A stretch of DNA of 64,000 bases from Baylisascaris procyonis (GCA_037389465.1 JAZARR010000197.1:1680001-1744000), one strand, 5' to 3'; counted from the stretch's first letter, positions 49,166-63,200 are shown. Notes: generated by a model from the letters alone, not told the origin. Numbers and translations are program-made.

Positions 49166-49742
49166 ATGACAGCTGGCTGGTACCAGTTGCTGCTACTACC
49201 TGTTCGTTTTCACAAATTAGGACTCTCTCATGGCTATCTTAGAACCATGATGACCTATTATATGAGAGGTATGGGTGGGAAAGTTGTAATTTTAAGGAAG
49301 CACCGAACGATTCACGACGGGAAAATAGAACATTTCATACTGCCCAAAGAAAAGAAGCAAAATTCAGCATGGTAATCTCTAAGAATTCCAGAAACCTTTT
49401 CACTTACTCATAAGGAAGAAACAACGATTCTAAATCCTTCCGATGATATATAAACATTCGTCGCCGATGACATCTATAGGTATGTTCTCTAATTTCGTTG
49501 AATACTTTCAGCCCTCAACAAGTGCAGAGGATTCTGAAGCACGTAAACAACCCCCAAAGACAGAGGATCGTACGAGTGAGCAAGCGGAACTACAGCCAGA
49601 AATAAGCGCACAAGTTGAACCACAATCATCAACTACCGAAATGCCAAGGCCACTACCAAAACCAAGACGTCGTTCACAACCAGCACGAGAACAAGAGATT
49701 GTCGAAGAACTTGACGGTGATGAAAATCACACCAATACCTGA
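49166..49742 (+). CDS. Small unrecognised protein, possible downstream operon gene
   Basis: Two exons, 49166-49268 and 49480-49742, joined in phase (AGA G | GT ATG), about 121 residues. An acceptor (GACTATAG) lies three bases before the ATG, as for trans-spliced genes, and the start is 426 bp after the B9D1 stop on the same strand; both fit an SL-trans-spliced operon member. The N-terminal third is hydrophobic and aromatic (WYQLLLLPVRF, MMTYYMRGMFSNFVEYF), perhaps a short membrane-associated helix. The C-terminal two-thirds is Pro/Gln/Glu-rich and low in complexity, with a basic patch (LPKPRRRSQP) and an acidic end (EEIVEELDGDE-like). No family recognised. Exon 2 could begin later at 49512, but the phase would then not match. 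Confidence 0.5.
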
Positions 49743-50164
49743 GGCTAATTGCTTCCAACAATGCCCAATTTCTAGTACACTTAACCTTCTACGGCACGAC
49801 TATTTAAACTAGCACTAGCAAGGATACAAAGTAGTGCCCAACGCAGGTCCATTCCAATCGTAGCATGAACTGATTTGCATCGGAATCCACCATCAAATTT
49901 CCACTCCATTCCAGCACAAACCCCGCTGGAGCTCCTACTTTCCAGCTCCGAATACCTTGTCTGTAGTATTATATTATTAAAATCCCCCGGTTGCCTAACG
50001 ACGACCTTGTTAGTTTTTTAAACAATTAGATTTCAAAGCGTAAACCTTACAGTATATTTAATAATAGCCTTCCTCCCCCCACCACCACCTCTTGCATTGT
50101 GATCTCTGTCGCATATGTCACGTCTGCTATTCACTCAAGCCAAATAAAACACAACAACAAAAGA

Positions 50165-50170
50165 TTTATT
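50165..50170 (-). terminator. Polyadenylation signal of rpl-19
   Basis: AATAAA on the minus strand, about 80 bp after the TAA stop of rpl-19. A second AATAAA overlaps the stop codon itself. Confidence 0.6.
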
Positions 50171-50251
50171 TTTTTTAACTTTGTTGGGCGACACGAACAA
50201 CGAATCAACAACAAATCCATCACAATACCGAACATTCCGTGTACCCGATGT

Positions 50252-53200
50252 TTATTTCTCAGCTGGTTTCGACTCCTTTGCTTCCTTTTCCTTTGCCTCT
50301 TTCTCGCTCTCTGATATTTTACGTAAAGCCTCGGCCCGCTTAATAGCCAAACGTTCCTCTCTTCTTTTGCGGGACTCTTTGTTCTTTGAACGTCGTGCCT
50401 CAGCCTGCTCACTGAAATATTTTATTTAAATGACGATTTAAAATACCCATTTTAATTATACATCGAAAGATCCAACAAACTTTCACAGCATGATACGCTC
50501 AAATTCAGCATGGTCACCAAAGCAAACATTGCGTATATTCGGCCGATCATATGATATTATACAGGTTACCCGAAACAACTCTTGCATATACGGATTAAAA
50601 ACGATAGCCGAATTGTGTGCTTAGTTCTTCCAACGATTCAGTCCAAAAACCAACCGATCGAAAAACTTTTGAATGTTTAAACAAAAAACGTTTAATCTTT
50701 CGAATATGGTATAATCAGGGACAGAAAAATGAATGCATCATAAAACAATCGCACCTAATCAATGATCGTCCAACTTTTTTTGATCATCAATAAGAAGCTA
50801 GAATAACTTCGTCCCTTATAACATTTTCTAAACTTAAATTTTATAATCGTTTCTCAAAAATAGAATCACAAAGTTAATAAGGGGAAGCAACGACGGTGGC
50901 GCAAACATATAAGGCTTACATGGGCTCTGTTTACCTGTGCAATGAAATAAGGGTTCTACCTACCTAGGAACGAAAGGACACCAAGAGGCATGTAAAAGAA
51001 CTCAACTTCCGCCAACATAAAACACGAGCAATTCGAACGATACTATAACATTTTTGCAGAAATACACACCTTCAATAATATAAGGTTCTCATACAAACGT
51101 CATGCCAACAAAAAACATCGGCCAAAGGAAGATAAACGAAAAAGGAAATAAATCATCAAGATCACGTCATTCAAAAAAAAAACCTAATTCGCCAGCAGCA
51201 CATCAGACATTTATAAAAATCCCACGCCACCATTGCTGATATTTTAGAGGACTACAATTCCCTGAACTAATGACACTGCTTAATACAAATTAAGCCACGT
51301 AAGCCGGATTTCCTGCTGCTTCATAAAGCCGCCTACATCCTTTCCTCCGTTCAATCCCCTTCGATTTCCTATATTTTCAACTCTTAAATGGAGTCTATTA
51401 GAAGAAATATTTCATCAACTCTCAATCTGGCTGAACGATTTAATATTATTAAGTTTAAATAAATTCAATATTAAGATAATTTTAAATGAGAAAATAAAAA
51501 ATAAAGGCGAAGAAACAGAAAATGACATACGCAAGTTGTTTCGAGCGGGTATTCTCGGTCTTCCTTTTAAAGATGAATTCCATTAAATTGCGCTTATTCT
51601 TGAATGCATTACCTTTTGCACGCAGGTACAAATCATGATACCTGCAATTAAATACTCTCTACTTTCTTATCGCTTCATTAATATTAGCCACTCTAATCAC
51701 ACGTCTTATTTTTTAATTCAAAAAAAAAAATTTTTTTTTGATTAGCTTTAATCATAAAACAATTTAAGTATACACTCCCATCCCGTTACTTTATACTCAT
51801 GACAGAATGAGAGACAACGGACAGGTAAACTGAAAAAAAAGCGATATCAGACTGCTGCAAATAAACCGCCTTTACCTTCACCAGGTATAAAAAAGCCAAT
51901 GAACTAACAGGTGCTTATCGATCTTTTTCGCTTCACGATATCTCTTCAACAGATGCCGTAATACACGCATGCGTCGAATCCACAATACCTTCTCAGGCAT
52001 ACGTGCATTCTGTGTACCTCTTCTTTTACCATGTCCCATATGACGACCCTTAAAAATTCCTAATTATTAATTATTAAATAATATTTATTAGCAAGGTACC
52101 GATCTATAAAAAATAGATAATATCATCTATGAAATAAAAATCAAATATTTTCTGGGAATTATTCAAGAAAAACAATTGCCGAAATATTAGAACAAGATCA
52201 TCGAAGAAATAAGCACATAACCCCATAAGCCGCAACCATATTTCCCTCAGGCTCTCCCTCTCCGACAACCAATACCTGGTTGACCTTTCCTATCCTCGCC
52301 CCTCATCCCTCTTCCCTTAGAATAAAACATTCACTACGGTAAGCACTAGATTACTATAAACTAGAATACAGAATATGAAGAAAAGAATACGGTAATATGA
52401 AGAAACCTTTCTGCGTGCTTCTGCATTCTTACGTGCACGATATCTGGAATGAACGGCAACTGGCTTACGAATAATAAGACCATCCTTAACAAGGCGTCGA
52501 ATATTTTGACGTGAATTCGCGTTCGATATTTCATTCACTTCATTTGGGTCTAACCAAACTTTTTTCTTGCCACATTTCAATACATCGGCAGCAAGCCGTT
52601 TTTGAAGGCGTAGATTACTGAAAATTACACTTATTTATAAATGCATTTAAATAAGCTATCATCTAATATAGAGTATTATTAAATAAGCTTAAAAATATAT
52701 CCTCTCTAATATAGATGTTTAGAATCTGATTGAGAAGAAATTGTTGGAAGGAAATAAAAAGGAAAATTAAAATTAAATATTCAAGGTGTATAAAGCTTGT
52801 TTACACTTATACAGGTAATACAAATTAAATTATTGATAATAATAAAACAAGTGATTTAAAATGATAAATAACTATTATCCTCTAATTAAATACGTAAAGA
52901 AATAAGATTTATAAAGTAAAAAATAGTGCAGATATAGATAAAAGGCGATTGTAAAAATTATAGTATTTTCATGGTTGCAAAAAAAAAAATGGAAAAAAAT
53001 GAAAAATGCAAAAAAAAATAAAAATAAAAATAAAAATTCGAATTGCAAGAAGGATGGCGTTTATTGTTAGAGAAAAAATTATGTGACTACATCAGCAATA
53101 CTTTATAGTGTAAATAATATTATATATGATCACTTCGTTCATTCGTTTCAAAAATATTCTAAGAATTGATTTTTTTTTTTCAACTAAAGATTGCATTTAC

Positions 53201-53690
53201 TTTGATGGAAAAATAGAAAAAAAATTTGTAAAAATTTTATATTCTTAATCATAATCGAGTTAAATGGACATATTTTTTGACCAATATCAAAAAAAAAAAA
53301 TGCAAAAGAAGCCGAATAATATTTGTGTTCTCTCATTTAATAAAGAAATATACTTAAATAAAAAGAAAATACCTAAACAAACCTAAATAATAATAAAAAT
53401 CTAATCATAAGAGTTCGGAAAAAAAAAATTAGTGATGTTTTTGTTGGCTTAAAATTAGTGAGGAAATAATATTCAATATTTTTGAGAAAATTTGCATAGA
53501 AAGAAACTACAACTTTTTTTTAACTTTCGAAAAGTACCCAATAGAACATACTAGTAAGTTTTCTAAGAAAAATTTCCCATTAAAATTTTTCCACATTTCT
53601 AATTGAATAAAAATTTTTTTTTGTTAACTTCATAAATTCATAACAATAAAAATACGTATAACACAGAAATGTGTTATAAACCAACCTCAT
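50252..53690 (-). CDS. rpl-19: 60S ribosomal protein L19 (eL19)
   Basis: Structural protein of the large cytosolic ribosomal subunit. Exons: 53686-53690 (only ATGAG), 52407-52617, 51909-52048, 51531-51641, 50252-50411; all phases agree and give 208 residues (human 196). Family blocks are clear: [88 protein letters not shown] and [17 protein letters not shown], then a Lys/Glu-rich tail. The C-terminal tail is longer than in vertebrates. The first coding exon carries just one and two-thirds codons. An acceptor (GATTTCGCAG) ends at 53720, leaving a short leader of about 29 bases before the ATG, so the mRNA is probably trans-spliced. Confidence 0.97.
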
Positions 53691-53719
53691 ATCCGATCGC
53701 CTTTATCGACTATAAAGCG

Positions 53720-53729
53720 CTGCGAAATC
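53720..53729 (-). promoter_or_regulatory. Candidate trans-splice acceptor of rpl-19
   Basis: GATTTCGCAG on the minus strand, 29 bases upstream of the ATG, with no coding exon upstream. This fits spliced-leader addition. Confidence 0.5.
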
Positions 53730-56700
53730 ACACAATTACCCTTCTATGTAAACTTTGGCACTAAAATATTGTTGAGAAGATGAACACGTTGTGCAATATT
53801 ATGAAATGGATCAATAACGATTTATAGCACAATATTTGTTATATTACAGCGCAATAGTCATTTTCCATACGAGACCCTATGGCCACACAAAAATTGTAAA
53901 TGTTGGATATGTGCCAACTGCTTATAATCGCCGTTTTGGACATGCGCCAAACACTTGCAAACACCTTTGTTGGCATTCTTTCAATCAGCATTATTCGTTT
54001 TGTTTACGGTATATTAATCTGCGATTAGGCACAACAATGATAGTACGGTAGGGGGATACCCATAAGAAAAGGGGTTAGGTAGAGATTATGGGGGATTTAC
54101 AGGTGTGAATTCCCTTCTGAAAATGGCTTAATTCAAGTTTTCTCTAAATCTATTACTCTGTATTGAAGTAGAAAAAAATTATGTAAAATTCCACTTCACT
54201 ATATTCGTTAAAATATATTTCAATCATAAAGAACGAAGCATATTAGAAAATAATAAGTTCGCGAACACGATGAATGCAATGGACATTCGATAAACTGCTG
54301 AAACACGTGGGCATTTTTTACTTGTTTTTTACCTTTTTGTACGGTAATAAATGATATAAAAAAGCAATTATAAATCAAAATAATTGTAAGGATAGATTAA
54401 TTTAGGTGTTAATTGAGTTCGCAAATACAATTGATTAGCAGTGATTGGATCATTTAACTCGTATCACCTCCCATTTTTATCTGTGCCACAACTTATTGCT
54501 GTTAGTACAGGTGTTTTTCATGTAATTCCTCACCTATATAATCTATTCATCCATGCACATCCTTTACAACAATTTTATCCCATCGGATCTGCAAAAACAT
54601 CGTAAACAAAACATCGAATCAACGTAAATATTGAATTAAATAAGTCAAAAAATTTTTTTAACTTCAAAAATTGTAACAAAATTATAGAGCTGCAATACAT
54701 AGCTAGCATGCTTTATAGCTGCAATGAACTAAGGAAACGTCCTAAGAGGAAAACAAAGAAGTCGCGCGCGGTAGGTGTTTGCGTCGATTGTTGCGAGCGA
54801 GAAATTATAAAAATATTAATGAATCGGCGGGATCATGTGGTGAAGTCGAGGATAGGTGAGGTGGCGGGAGGGAAAAGTGAGAGAGAGGGGGTGGGTGGTG
54901 GTTGAATGGCTTGGTAGATCCAGATGGATATCGGATCCAGGATGGATTTTCTTCAATTCATAAATGATTTTCATTGTCGAGTAAACAACAAATAAAATAA
55001 TATTTCATCAAAACCGGAACCGGAAATTTTTCTGTAATTTTCAGTAATCACGAGAAATGTTTTCCGGAAATTCCCGCAAAGTTTATTTATATTTTTTATT
55101 CTCACTGTGCTCGTCAACCATATTTTTTTCACTTCTAATATCCGTTTATTTTATAAATCTAATTTGTGAAGCATATTATGGTGTAATCTTTCTGCCCATA
55201 TATGCATTGGTCAATTTTCATAGTTTCGATTTGAAATTAAAGTTTGTGGAACTTGATGGATGTAATCTACATCATAGATTTCAAGTTGGAACCAAGTTGG
55301 AACCATAGGTTCCGATACCATTTTCCAACTTGACCAGGTTTATTTCGAAAAAAAAGTTAACATTAAAAAGTTCATTTTTTTTATTTTCTCAAAAGTTTGC
55401 ATACGTCTAGCGGTCGATTAGATTTTCTTGATAAGTAAGATGGACAACAACAAAAAAACAAATTTTCTTTTACAAAGAGATTATCTTAAAATTTGAATAC
55501 ATTATTGCGTAAGTTTTTACTATTGATTGGTAATTTATGAAACCGGCTGTTTCGGTGAATATTACTGCAAAAGCACATATCGTGCCCCATCTCACCTGGC
55601 GCGTTTTTCCACTTTTTTTCAGATTCGTTTTATTTATACCATTATTGCCCAATTTATTTGTCTTTATTTTCGAAGATCAGTGCTCATTTCAAAGATGAAG
55701 TAGGAACTGCTGAGGGGAATATTTGTTTGATTCGTTGATGAAATTTGGCACAAGATGAAGAAGATGGCGATATAGTCAATTTGGATAGGTAATATAAACA
55801 TTGAACTAGGCTTAAATATAATAAATTAGTGAAGCCTTTTATAGTTATAAATTAAAAAAAAAAAGTTGTTACATTTTTTGGTAAAGTTGAAAAAAATTTC
55901 AACATGACGGAAGTAATTTTCTTAGTAAAGGGCAGTTTTATATAGTTTTTTAGTAGTTTATAAGGGATAGTTGAATGTGGAAATTGAACGACATTTGTGA
56001 TGACAATTTTGTGCAATTTTTTCGTATTTCAACGCTTTCAAAACTTTGTCTTTTTCATTTTTTTCAGCTAATTTTTATTACCGGTCGTTCTGGAAAAAAT
56101 TTTAAAAATTATTCAAATGCACTTAGGCCTCATTAGTATTTGTAAGTAACTCCGGTATAAAAGCTGTCCGGTGTGTTCCGTTTTTGAATTGCGTTACTGA
56201 ATTTTTTTATTACCGTCATGCTAACGTAACGGTACGAATACGTTGTTGTAGGTAAGACCAAGTAGATCAAATTTTAGCTGATTTTTAAATTTTTGAAAAT
56301 GTTTTGAATGATATTTGAGGAGTGAAGATGAATTCAGATTCATATAAGATGTTAGTATAATGAAAGAAAAAATTTTCGATATATTCTATTCGATTTGATG
56401 CGCATTCGTTTTTTTTTTTTTTTCTTCAATTATTCTAGAATTTACTTGTCTAATTGCGCTTTGCATTACATTGCATTGCATATACTGTGCAATACAATAG
56501 GCAAATAATCAAATTTCAAGATTTACCTTAATATAATCTTCATATGAGACTAATTTCAGAGAACCTCTATAGAAAAGATCTTTTTGCATTGAAATGAAAA
56601 CTAATTTTTGTCTAAATTTGCGAGCAAATTGAAATTTAAGATTTGATAAGCCGAGATGCTTACTTACTTCGATTATATTTTCATTAAGGTTGCACAATGC

Positions 56701-57188
56701 CAGTCAATCACAGACCATTGTAAGGTATTTTCCTGGTTGAGGTGGGTTTCTGGATCTGTCTTAAGGATCGAATCCGACTGGATTGTACCACGGTAATTGG
56801 CATCTACCTAAAATTCGGTAATTAGTACAAAAAGTGAAAAAAAACCGTCTCCCATTAAATGCCTCCACCGTCTGGCAAAGTTTAATTTTGGGCTAGCGCT
56901 GAATTGTTTTGTTTTTTTTTACTTTCTTTTATTTTTTATTTTTTATTTTTATATTTACTAAACTCTGCGTTGTTTTATATAAATTTTCAGTTGTTTTATA
57001 AATTTTATATGGCTCTTCATTGTTCATTTCCCACATTTCCTACCTAAGCAACCTTTTTAAGTTGTTTCGCGAAATCATACCTGTAATGCCGGTGACGATA
57101 CCTGTGAAGGTATTTTCTCGATATTTGTGATGATGGTTTTAGATGTGATATTATTTTTTCGAGAAATTTTTTTTTTTTTTTTTGTTTA
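53730..57188. other. Divergent intergenic region between rpl-19 and EMSY
   Basis: Must contain promoters for both outward-facing genes. A CpG-rich patch lies at about 54760-54800 (GTCGCGCGCGGTAGG, GCGTCGATTGTTGCGAGCG) followed by a purine-rich tract (about 54850-54902). The open frame 53836-54051 is not splice-bounded and matches nothing that I know. Confidence 0.45.
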
Positions 57189-57189
57189 G
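57181..57189 (+). promoter_or_regulatory. Candidate trans-splice acceptor of EMSY
   Basis: A T-rich run ending TTTGTTTAG lies 46 bases before the EMSY start codon, with no coding exon upstream. Confidence 0.45.
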
Positions 57190-57208
57190 ATAAATTGAAA
57201 TAATTGCG

Positions 57209-57217
57209 ATGAGTTAG
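57209..57217 (+). promoter_or_regulatory. Minimal upstream ORF (ATG AGT TAG)
   Basis: A two-codon ORF sits 18 bases before the EMSY ATG and inside the predicted leader. It may reduce translation from the main start or allow reinitiation; this is inference. Confidence 0.4.
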
Positions 57218-57235
57218 AAAGCAGTGATATCAACG

Positions 57236-60200
57236 ATGGCGGCCCCCGATGTGCAGGGTATGAATATTAATACAGATAATGCACGTGATGCATCACTCAA
57301 TAATCTTGACGAGGAGGATTGCGCTTATCTGCTCAAATCTTTAGGTATTTTATTTAAAAAAATTTTTAATATTAAATAATAATTTAAATATTCACCCGAT
57401 CGCCTACACTTTGAATTTTTATTTATTAATTTTTTTTTTTTTTGAAAAATCGGTTATATATGCAAATTTTGTTTAAGGTGATGTGGAAAAATATTTTCTA
57501 AAACATTTTTTTACCGCAGTTGATCGGTTTTCATTTGAATATTTTTGAGTGATATTGATGGGTTGATTTGAGTTTTTGCTTCGCATATTATTGAATCCTT
57601 TGCGAAACACTTTATCGATCGCTGTCGATGAGATAAGCTTGCGTGGCATAAAGTCGACCGATGTGATAAATATTTGGGTAGCGTCAATAATTTAATTAAG
57701 TTTCAATATGGGTGGCTCCTATAATTAAGCTTTAACGTTAACTTTCAAATATAGTCATTAGCTAGCATTTTTTAAATGTATAGGTTATTTATTTTTGCTA
57801 GATTTATCTATTTGGGGGTCATCGATTACAAGTAAAATTGCAGGTAAACACTAAAGATTATTAATATTTACCTGGTTATATTGATGATTTTATTTTATAT
57901 TTCAGAATTGGACGCATTTTCGAGTGTTGTGAGTGCGATGCGTGCACAGGGAATGCTTACTGAATATAAAGAAGTCCTCCTTGATCATCTTAAATCAGCT
58001 CTATTGTTAGCGCTATTTGTTTATTTAAATTTTATTTAATTTTTTTTTTTTTTGTTATATTTGCTATATTTTACTATTTAAGAGAATTCAGATCTTTGCC
58101 TCATCCTCTGACTGGTGTTTTGACAGATTATATTATCTCAGTTATCAGGGAATTATTTGGCAACTCGCTTCCGTCGTTTTTCTAAACTTCAGTGGCAAGC
58201 GAAATTTAGCTTATGCTTCATAGGCAGTTTTTTAAGTGCCTATAAGGGATAAGGAAAGGTATAACACAAACATGTGTTATGGAACATAGCACATAGTAGT
58301 GTTATGGAACTTAATACATAGATATGTTATGGAACTATGTATTATGCATAAATGGGTATGATTTTAGAAAATGAAATGATACCTCGAGGTAGAGCATTTT
58401 GGTTGATACACCTGTGGGTTTTAATAAAACGTCAGAATTTTTGAAGGCGTTTATCGAAGCGCTCTCGAAATTCTAAAGTAATTTATTCATGGCACCTTTT
58501 TTCAGTATATCGGATTCCTTCTATAAGGCGGAAATTCGTCGTGCCACCGATGATGATGTCTTAAGCAGAATTGCGCAAACGTATGTTCCTTCGTTTTATT
58601 TATTTATTTGTAAGATGATGTTTTATCTTTATTGGTGGGTATGAAAAGGCATTCTTGGCTTCGCGGCGAGGTCACTGGTGCTATGGGTTTCTGTTTGAGA
58701 TTATACTGTAGATTTTTTCTTTCAATGTCATTTTCTTTTTTCTTTTTTTTTTCTGAAGCAATGTCGTTGTGGTTTTGATGATAGCTTTACGTTGAGGTAA
58801 TAGATTTTCAATTATCAAATATTTCAAAATTTTGAGAAATTACGTTAAGCATTTGAGACGTTTTAACAAAGCTTTGTTTTAATTCAGCTTAATTATAGAT
58901 AAAAGGTGAATGCAGCATTTGCATTATGAAAATTATTCAATTATTTTCTCTTTATGCAAAAATATATTTTCATTGATTGCAGCTTGAATCCATCGTACGA
59001 TACGTATACACAATGGGGTTCGGCAGGTGGTGTTCAGTTTCCCACATCATTTGGCAATGTAATTACTTTCATTTACTCATTTCATATTCTCTAAAGAATG
59101 TTGTTTTTTGTAAATGTAATAAAGCGATGGTAGTTAGGCGCATATAATGCAATATTTAATTCATTTTCAGTCAATAAAAATATATGCCGATAAATGATTT
59201 TTTTATTTATTGGTTTTCCTCATTTAGTTTTATTTTCGTCGGCAATTGTTCATAATTTTCTGATATAAATTTTTATATAAATAGCTGCTTGGTATATTGA
59301 ATTCTTTGATGAGTTTGATGTTGCTTATTCTCTCTTCTTTCTTCTCCTTTCCACCCTTTTCTTTGTTTTACTATCCTCTTCCACCCTTCCTCCCTCCCCT
59401 CTCATCACCTTTCACATTTCTGGACCAAATCTTTAAAGTTAAAAATGACCGCTTGTTGAGGGCCATTCTATTGCATCATTTCTCTCGTATTTGGGTACTT
59501 TGTTTCATATTGATATGTGATACGATCATTGCTTCTATGATATGTACCTATATGTGATACGAAATGTGCCCCATATATGGATGTCTCCACCACTTATTAT
59601 TACGATTAATGATCGAATTAGAATGGGCAGAAGAAGGAGGCAGATTTTTAGAATATAATTTATGCCTTTATTGCGGTTATGTATTTAATTGCAGATACCG
59701 TTGTATGACGAGCAAGATTTGGAAGGTTTGGATGTGGCGGATCAATTGTTGAAGTTAGCAAATTCACATAACTCGGCAATTGATAATGCTGAAACGGCTC
59801 TATTGGAATTGATCGAATTACCTAAAGCACCTTTTGGTAAGTATTACTTATGTGATCTTGTCATTGACAAGTCATGCTGAAGCCAAATCATGGGCTATAA
59901 GAGTTTCCAGGATATTAGGTGTCAAGGGGAAGGGAGGGGTAGGATGGAATGTTGGCGATGCACGAAGACATTCTAGAGAACTTCGGTCGACGTCTAGGAT
60001 CGGTATACGTGTCCATAAAGCGTACTCCGTCCAAGTAGTATGGAAGTTACACTCATGTTAGACTCTATTTGATGGCAATAGTAGTTGACATAAGTACTAT
60101 ATCTTATGAGATTGTTTTAACTTTTTAACTTTGCGAAAGGGAAACTCTTTGTTGTAGTTGATCCACCAAAAAGTTTTCTGATGAATTTTGATCGTATCCG

Positions 60201-63200
60201 ACGATTCATTATGGCCAAATTTTCGGCTTACTGCTAAATCTGATGGTACATGGGAAAACGCATCATTTTTTTTTTACAAATTTTGAGTATATATTTTTTT
60301 TCTTAAATTTCAAAGTGGACAAGTACGTTCAATTACCTCGATGGTTGGCTTAAATAGTTGATATTTTGGAATAAACATATGTTTGCACAGGGAGTATATA
60401 GCGATCAATAGTTGTGCAAGATTCTAGAATGAGGAAATTTGCATATTCAAAAATTAATCCACGGAGAAATTGGAGAGATAATTTGGGAGGGTGGCATTGA
60501 TTTAAAGAGAGTTTTATAGTACCAGAGAAACTTCGTGCGATCCTACGGGAGACGGAGAGTATAGCGGAAGAGCGTACTGACTTCCCATTGAGGGCAGACA
60601 GTTCATCGGAATCGACTCTGGCTATGAAGAAGCAACCTATTTCAAATACTAGTAAAAGAGGCCGGAAAGCACGCAATGATGGCAGTCAAACTTTCAACAA
60701 TGAAGTTGGTTGTTTGGCATTTACATATTGCTTCACTTATATTGTTGTATATATGTTTGCTTATATATACACATAAATATGTTTGTATGTAAATGAATAG
60801 GTGTTTTTTGCTGGGAAATTCTGAGGCATATTGTAATATTGTAAAGACCCCATTTCTATAGAATTTCTATTTTTTGGGTGCTTATCCATGTTCAGATGGA
60901 TACCTTATCCGAGGATTTCTAATATGGGTTCGTTCATCCATCCCTCTCTTCATTCTCTTCGGATGTTTTTCCTGTTTAGCGCAGTATTGGTCTGTGCTCG
61001 TAGACATGTCTCATTGATTAACATTAACACTTCTCTTTCTGGTTTTATTTTAGTAGCTTAATTAACTTTAGTATATTTATAATACCTTTAATATCCTTTA
61101 ATAATCTACCTTTAATGAAGGGGATACCTTTAATAATCAGTTTAAGGTTGTTTTAATTGTTATTGAGGATATGAGCGCTGTATTTGCAGCGCATATGTTG
61201 AATTGCAAAGCTTTATGCAAGTTAATGACGTAGCATTATTCAATAATCAATTCCAATTTTGTTATTGAATGAATTTATAGACATTTATTACCGATGATGA
61301 GAAGCATGATCGTCAATGCGCTATTGCATCGCAACAACGCGTTATTAATGCGGATGGTGTGCAAATAACCGAGAAGGAAAGCATTGAAATGATATCGATG
61401 GCAGAGAATATATCCTCAGTGATTAATGCCGAACAGAAATGCGATCAAAATTTAGCGACAGTTAGTGTATGTTAGATTATTTAATTAATTAAAAGAATGT
61501 TGTGTTATAAAAAAGGGAATGCTTTAGCAAGGGATTGATTGCGTGAAGGGTGACTGATTTTAAATGGAGAGAGATTATTTGGGAGCAGAATGGGTAGGGA
61601 ACAGGTTGGGGTGGAGTCTTACCTTCGTTCTACCTAGGGAGGCGTTTTGCTTTCTTTGTAATAAATTAATTTGCATAAAATTTTTAACGGAAGTTGTTCG
61701 GAGAGCAGCTGGGCGATAGCAATAGAAAAGGGAGGGAGATTTACCTCGGTGAAATGATAGAGTAGAATTATTGCACCTGTAGGGGAATTACAGCATATTG
61801 GATTTTGTTGATTTTTTTCTTCGGAATAGGAATTGAACTTTTAAATAGTAGTTTAATTGCGCATATTTCATCGTTGATATTAAAGTGCTGATTATTTCAG
61901 CCCCTGTGGTTTTATTTGATCATAAACGGTAGTGAGTAATGCTATTTGATGTAAATATTAATTGCACATCTCTTGCTTTTCCGTATTTTTTTCGGTCAGT
62001 TTTTTGGTTGGATTTAGGATATCTCAACTATCTTTACGTTTTCAACATAAGGTTTGATGTTCTTAGATTTTTTATTAAGGAAAATTTTTATATATTTGTT
62101 GGATTTGACTCAATCAAAGAGGTTTTTGGGGAAGCATATGTTGTCATGATAGATTATCTGATGCGTTTTTTTTTCTTTTTTTTAATTTGAATTTTTCTAT
62201 GCGAAATCGATGGTCCCCTTATTGAGTTTTGATGAAATTTTAGGCGGCAGTTGAAGTGGATGGTATGATATGTGGTGATGGTGGGTTCGTGTTACCAACT
62301 CGACCATCGAGTGTACTTTCACCACCAGTTGTTCCCCCTTCGTCATTCAATACAACCGCTATGTCACTTCAACGTTCTACCATAATGCATCCTGCCAAAA
62401 TAGATACGAAAAAAGGTTCTTTCGGTATGTTGATTCGAGTATCTTTTTTGATTTTTTTTCTTTTTTTTCTTTTTTTTTTTTTTTTTGAAATTATACCGAT
62501 TTAAATTGATTTTATTATGAAGCCAGCATTTTTATTCGTATTTTTTTATTTTTGCATTTAAAATTATTTTCATATGAATTAAAACGAAAAACATTTAAGA
62601 AAGGATGAAATCTCATTTAATGCAAAATTATTTCTGAAGAATATTTTATGCGGTTTCTTTTTTTCCGATATTTTTTTCAATATATAATTTTTTTTTGAGT
62701 AAAGGAACGTCGTATTGTTAAACTATAAAGTAGATGTGTACTTTCTTTGATTGTCAGGTTAATTCGGGTCCGTGAATATATTTATATATGGTTGAATAAA
62801 AAAAGATGACTGTTTTAAGGCAGTGATGAGGCGGATGTGATGGCATCTGAAGAAGACAAACCAAAAAGACGTCGCTCGAAACCGGTTCGTTGTTTTATTC
62901 TCATTCGGTGTTTCTATTTTGCGTATCGCATAGTTTGATGGATGTTTGATGTTTTCGACTGGTATAGATGGGATCTATGGTATCAAGTGCTTTGAGAGTC
63001 GACGACCGGAAAATATTTGTGGAGAAGGGTATGGGATGGTTCAAGCGGGGAATGGATATTGTATAGTTTATGGTGATGGATCAGTGAGAATAAGGGCTGT
63101 TCTTTGCGTCTTTATATCGTGCTAACAGAAACGGGTATAAATCCATGGGTAAGTTCTCTCTCTTTGTTTCTCACTCGTAATTTTTTATGCTCTGCTTTTA

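Noticed and set aside
50715..50789. C/D-snoRNA-like boxes on the minus strand in an rpl-19 intron
   Set aside because: TGATGA and CTGA boxes are about 66 bases apart, but there is no terminal stem and no clear guide element.
56740..56810. tRNA-like GGATCGAATCC motif
   Set aside because: No acceptor stem, anticodon arm or proper T-loop (TTCGAAT) can be built around it.
63060..63080. Possible 17-base micro-exon of EMSY after GTATAG
   Set aside because: Including it would put the next exon (63129-63148) in a frame with a stop; a direct junction from 63028 to 63129 keeps the frame open.
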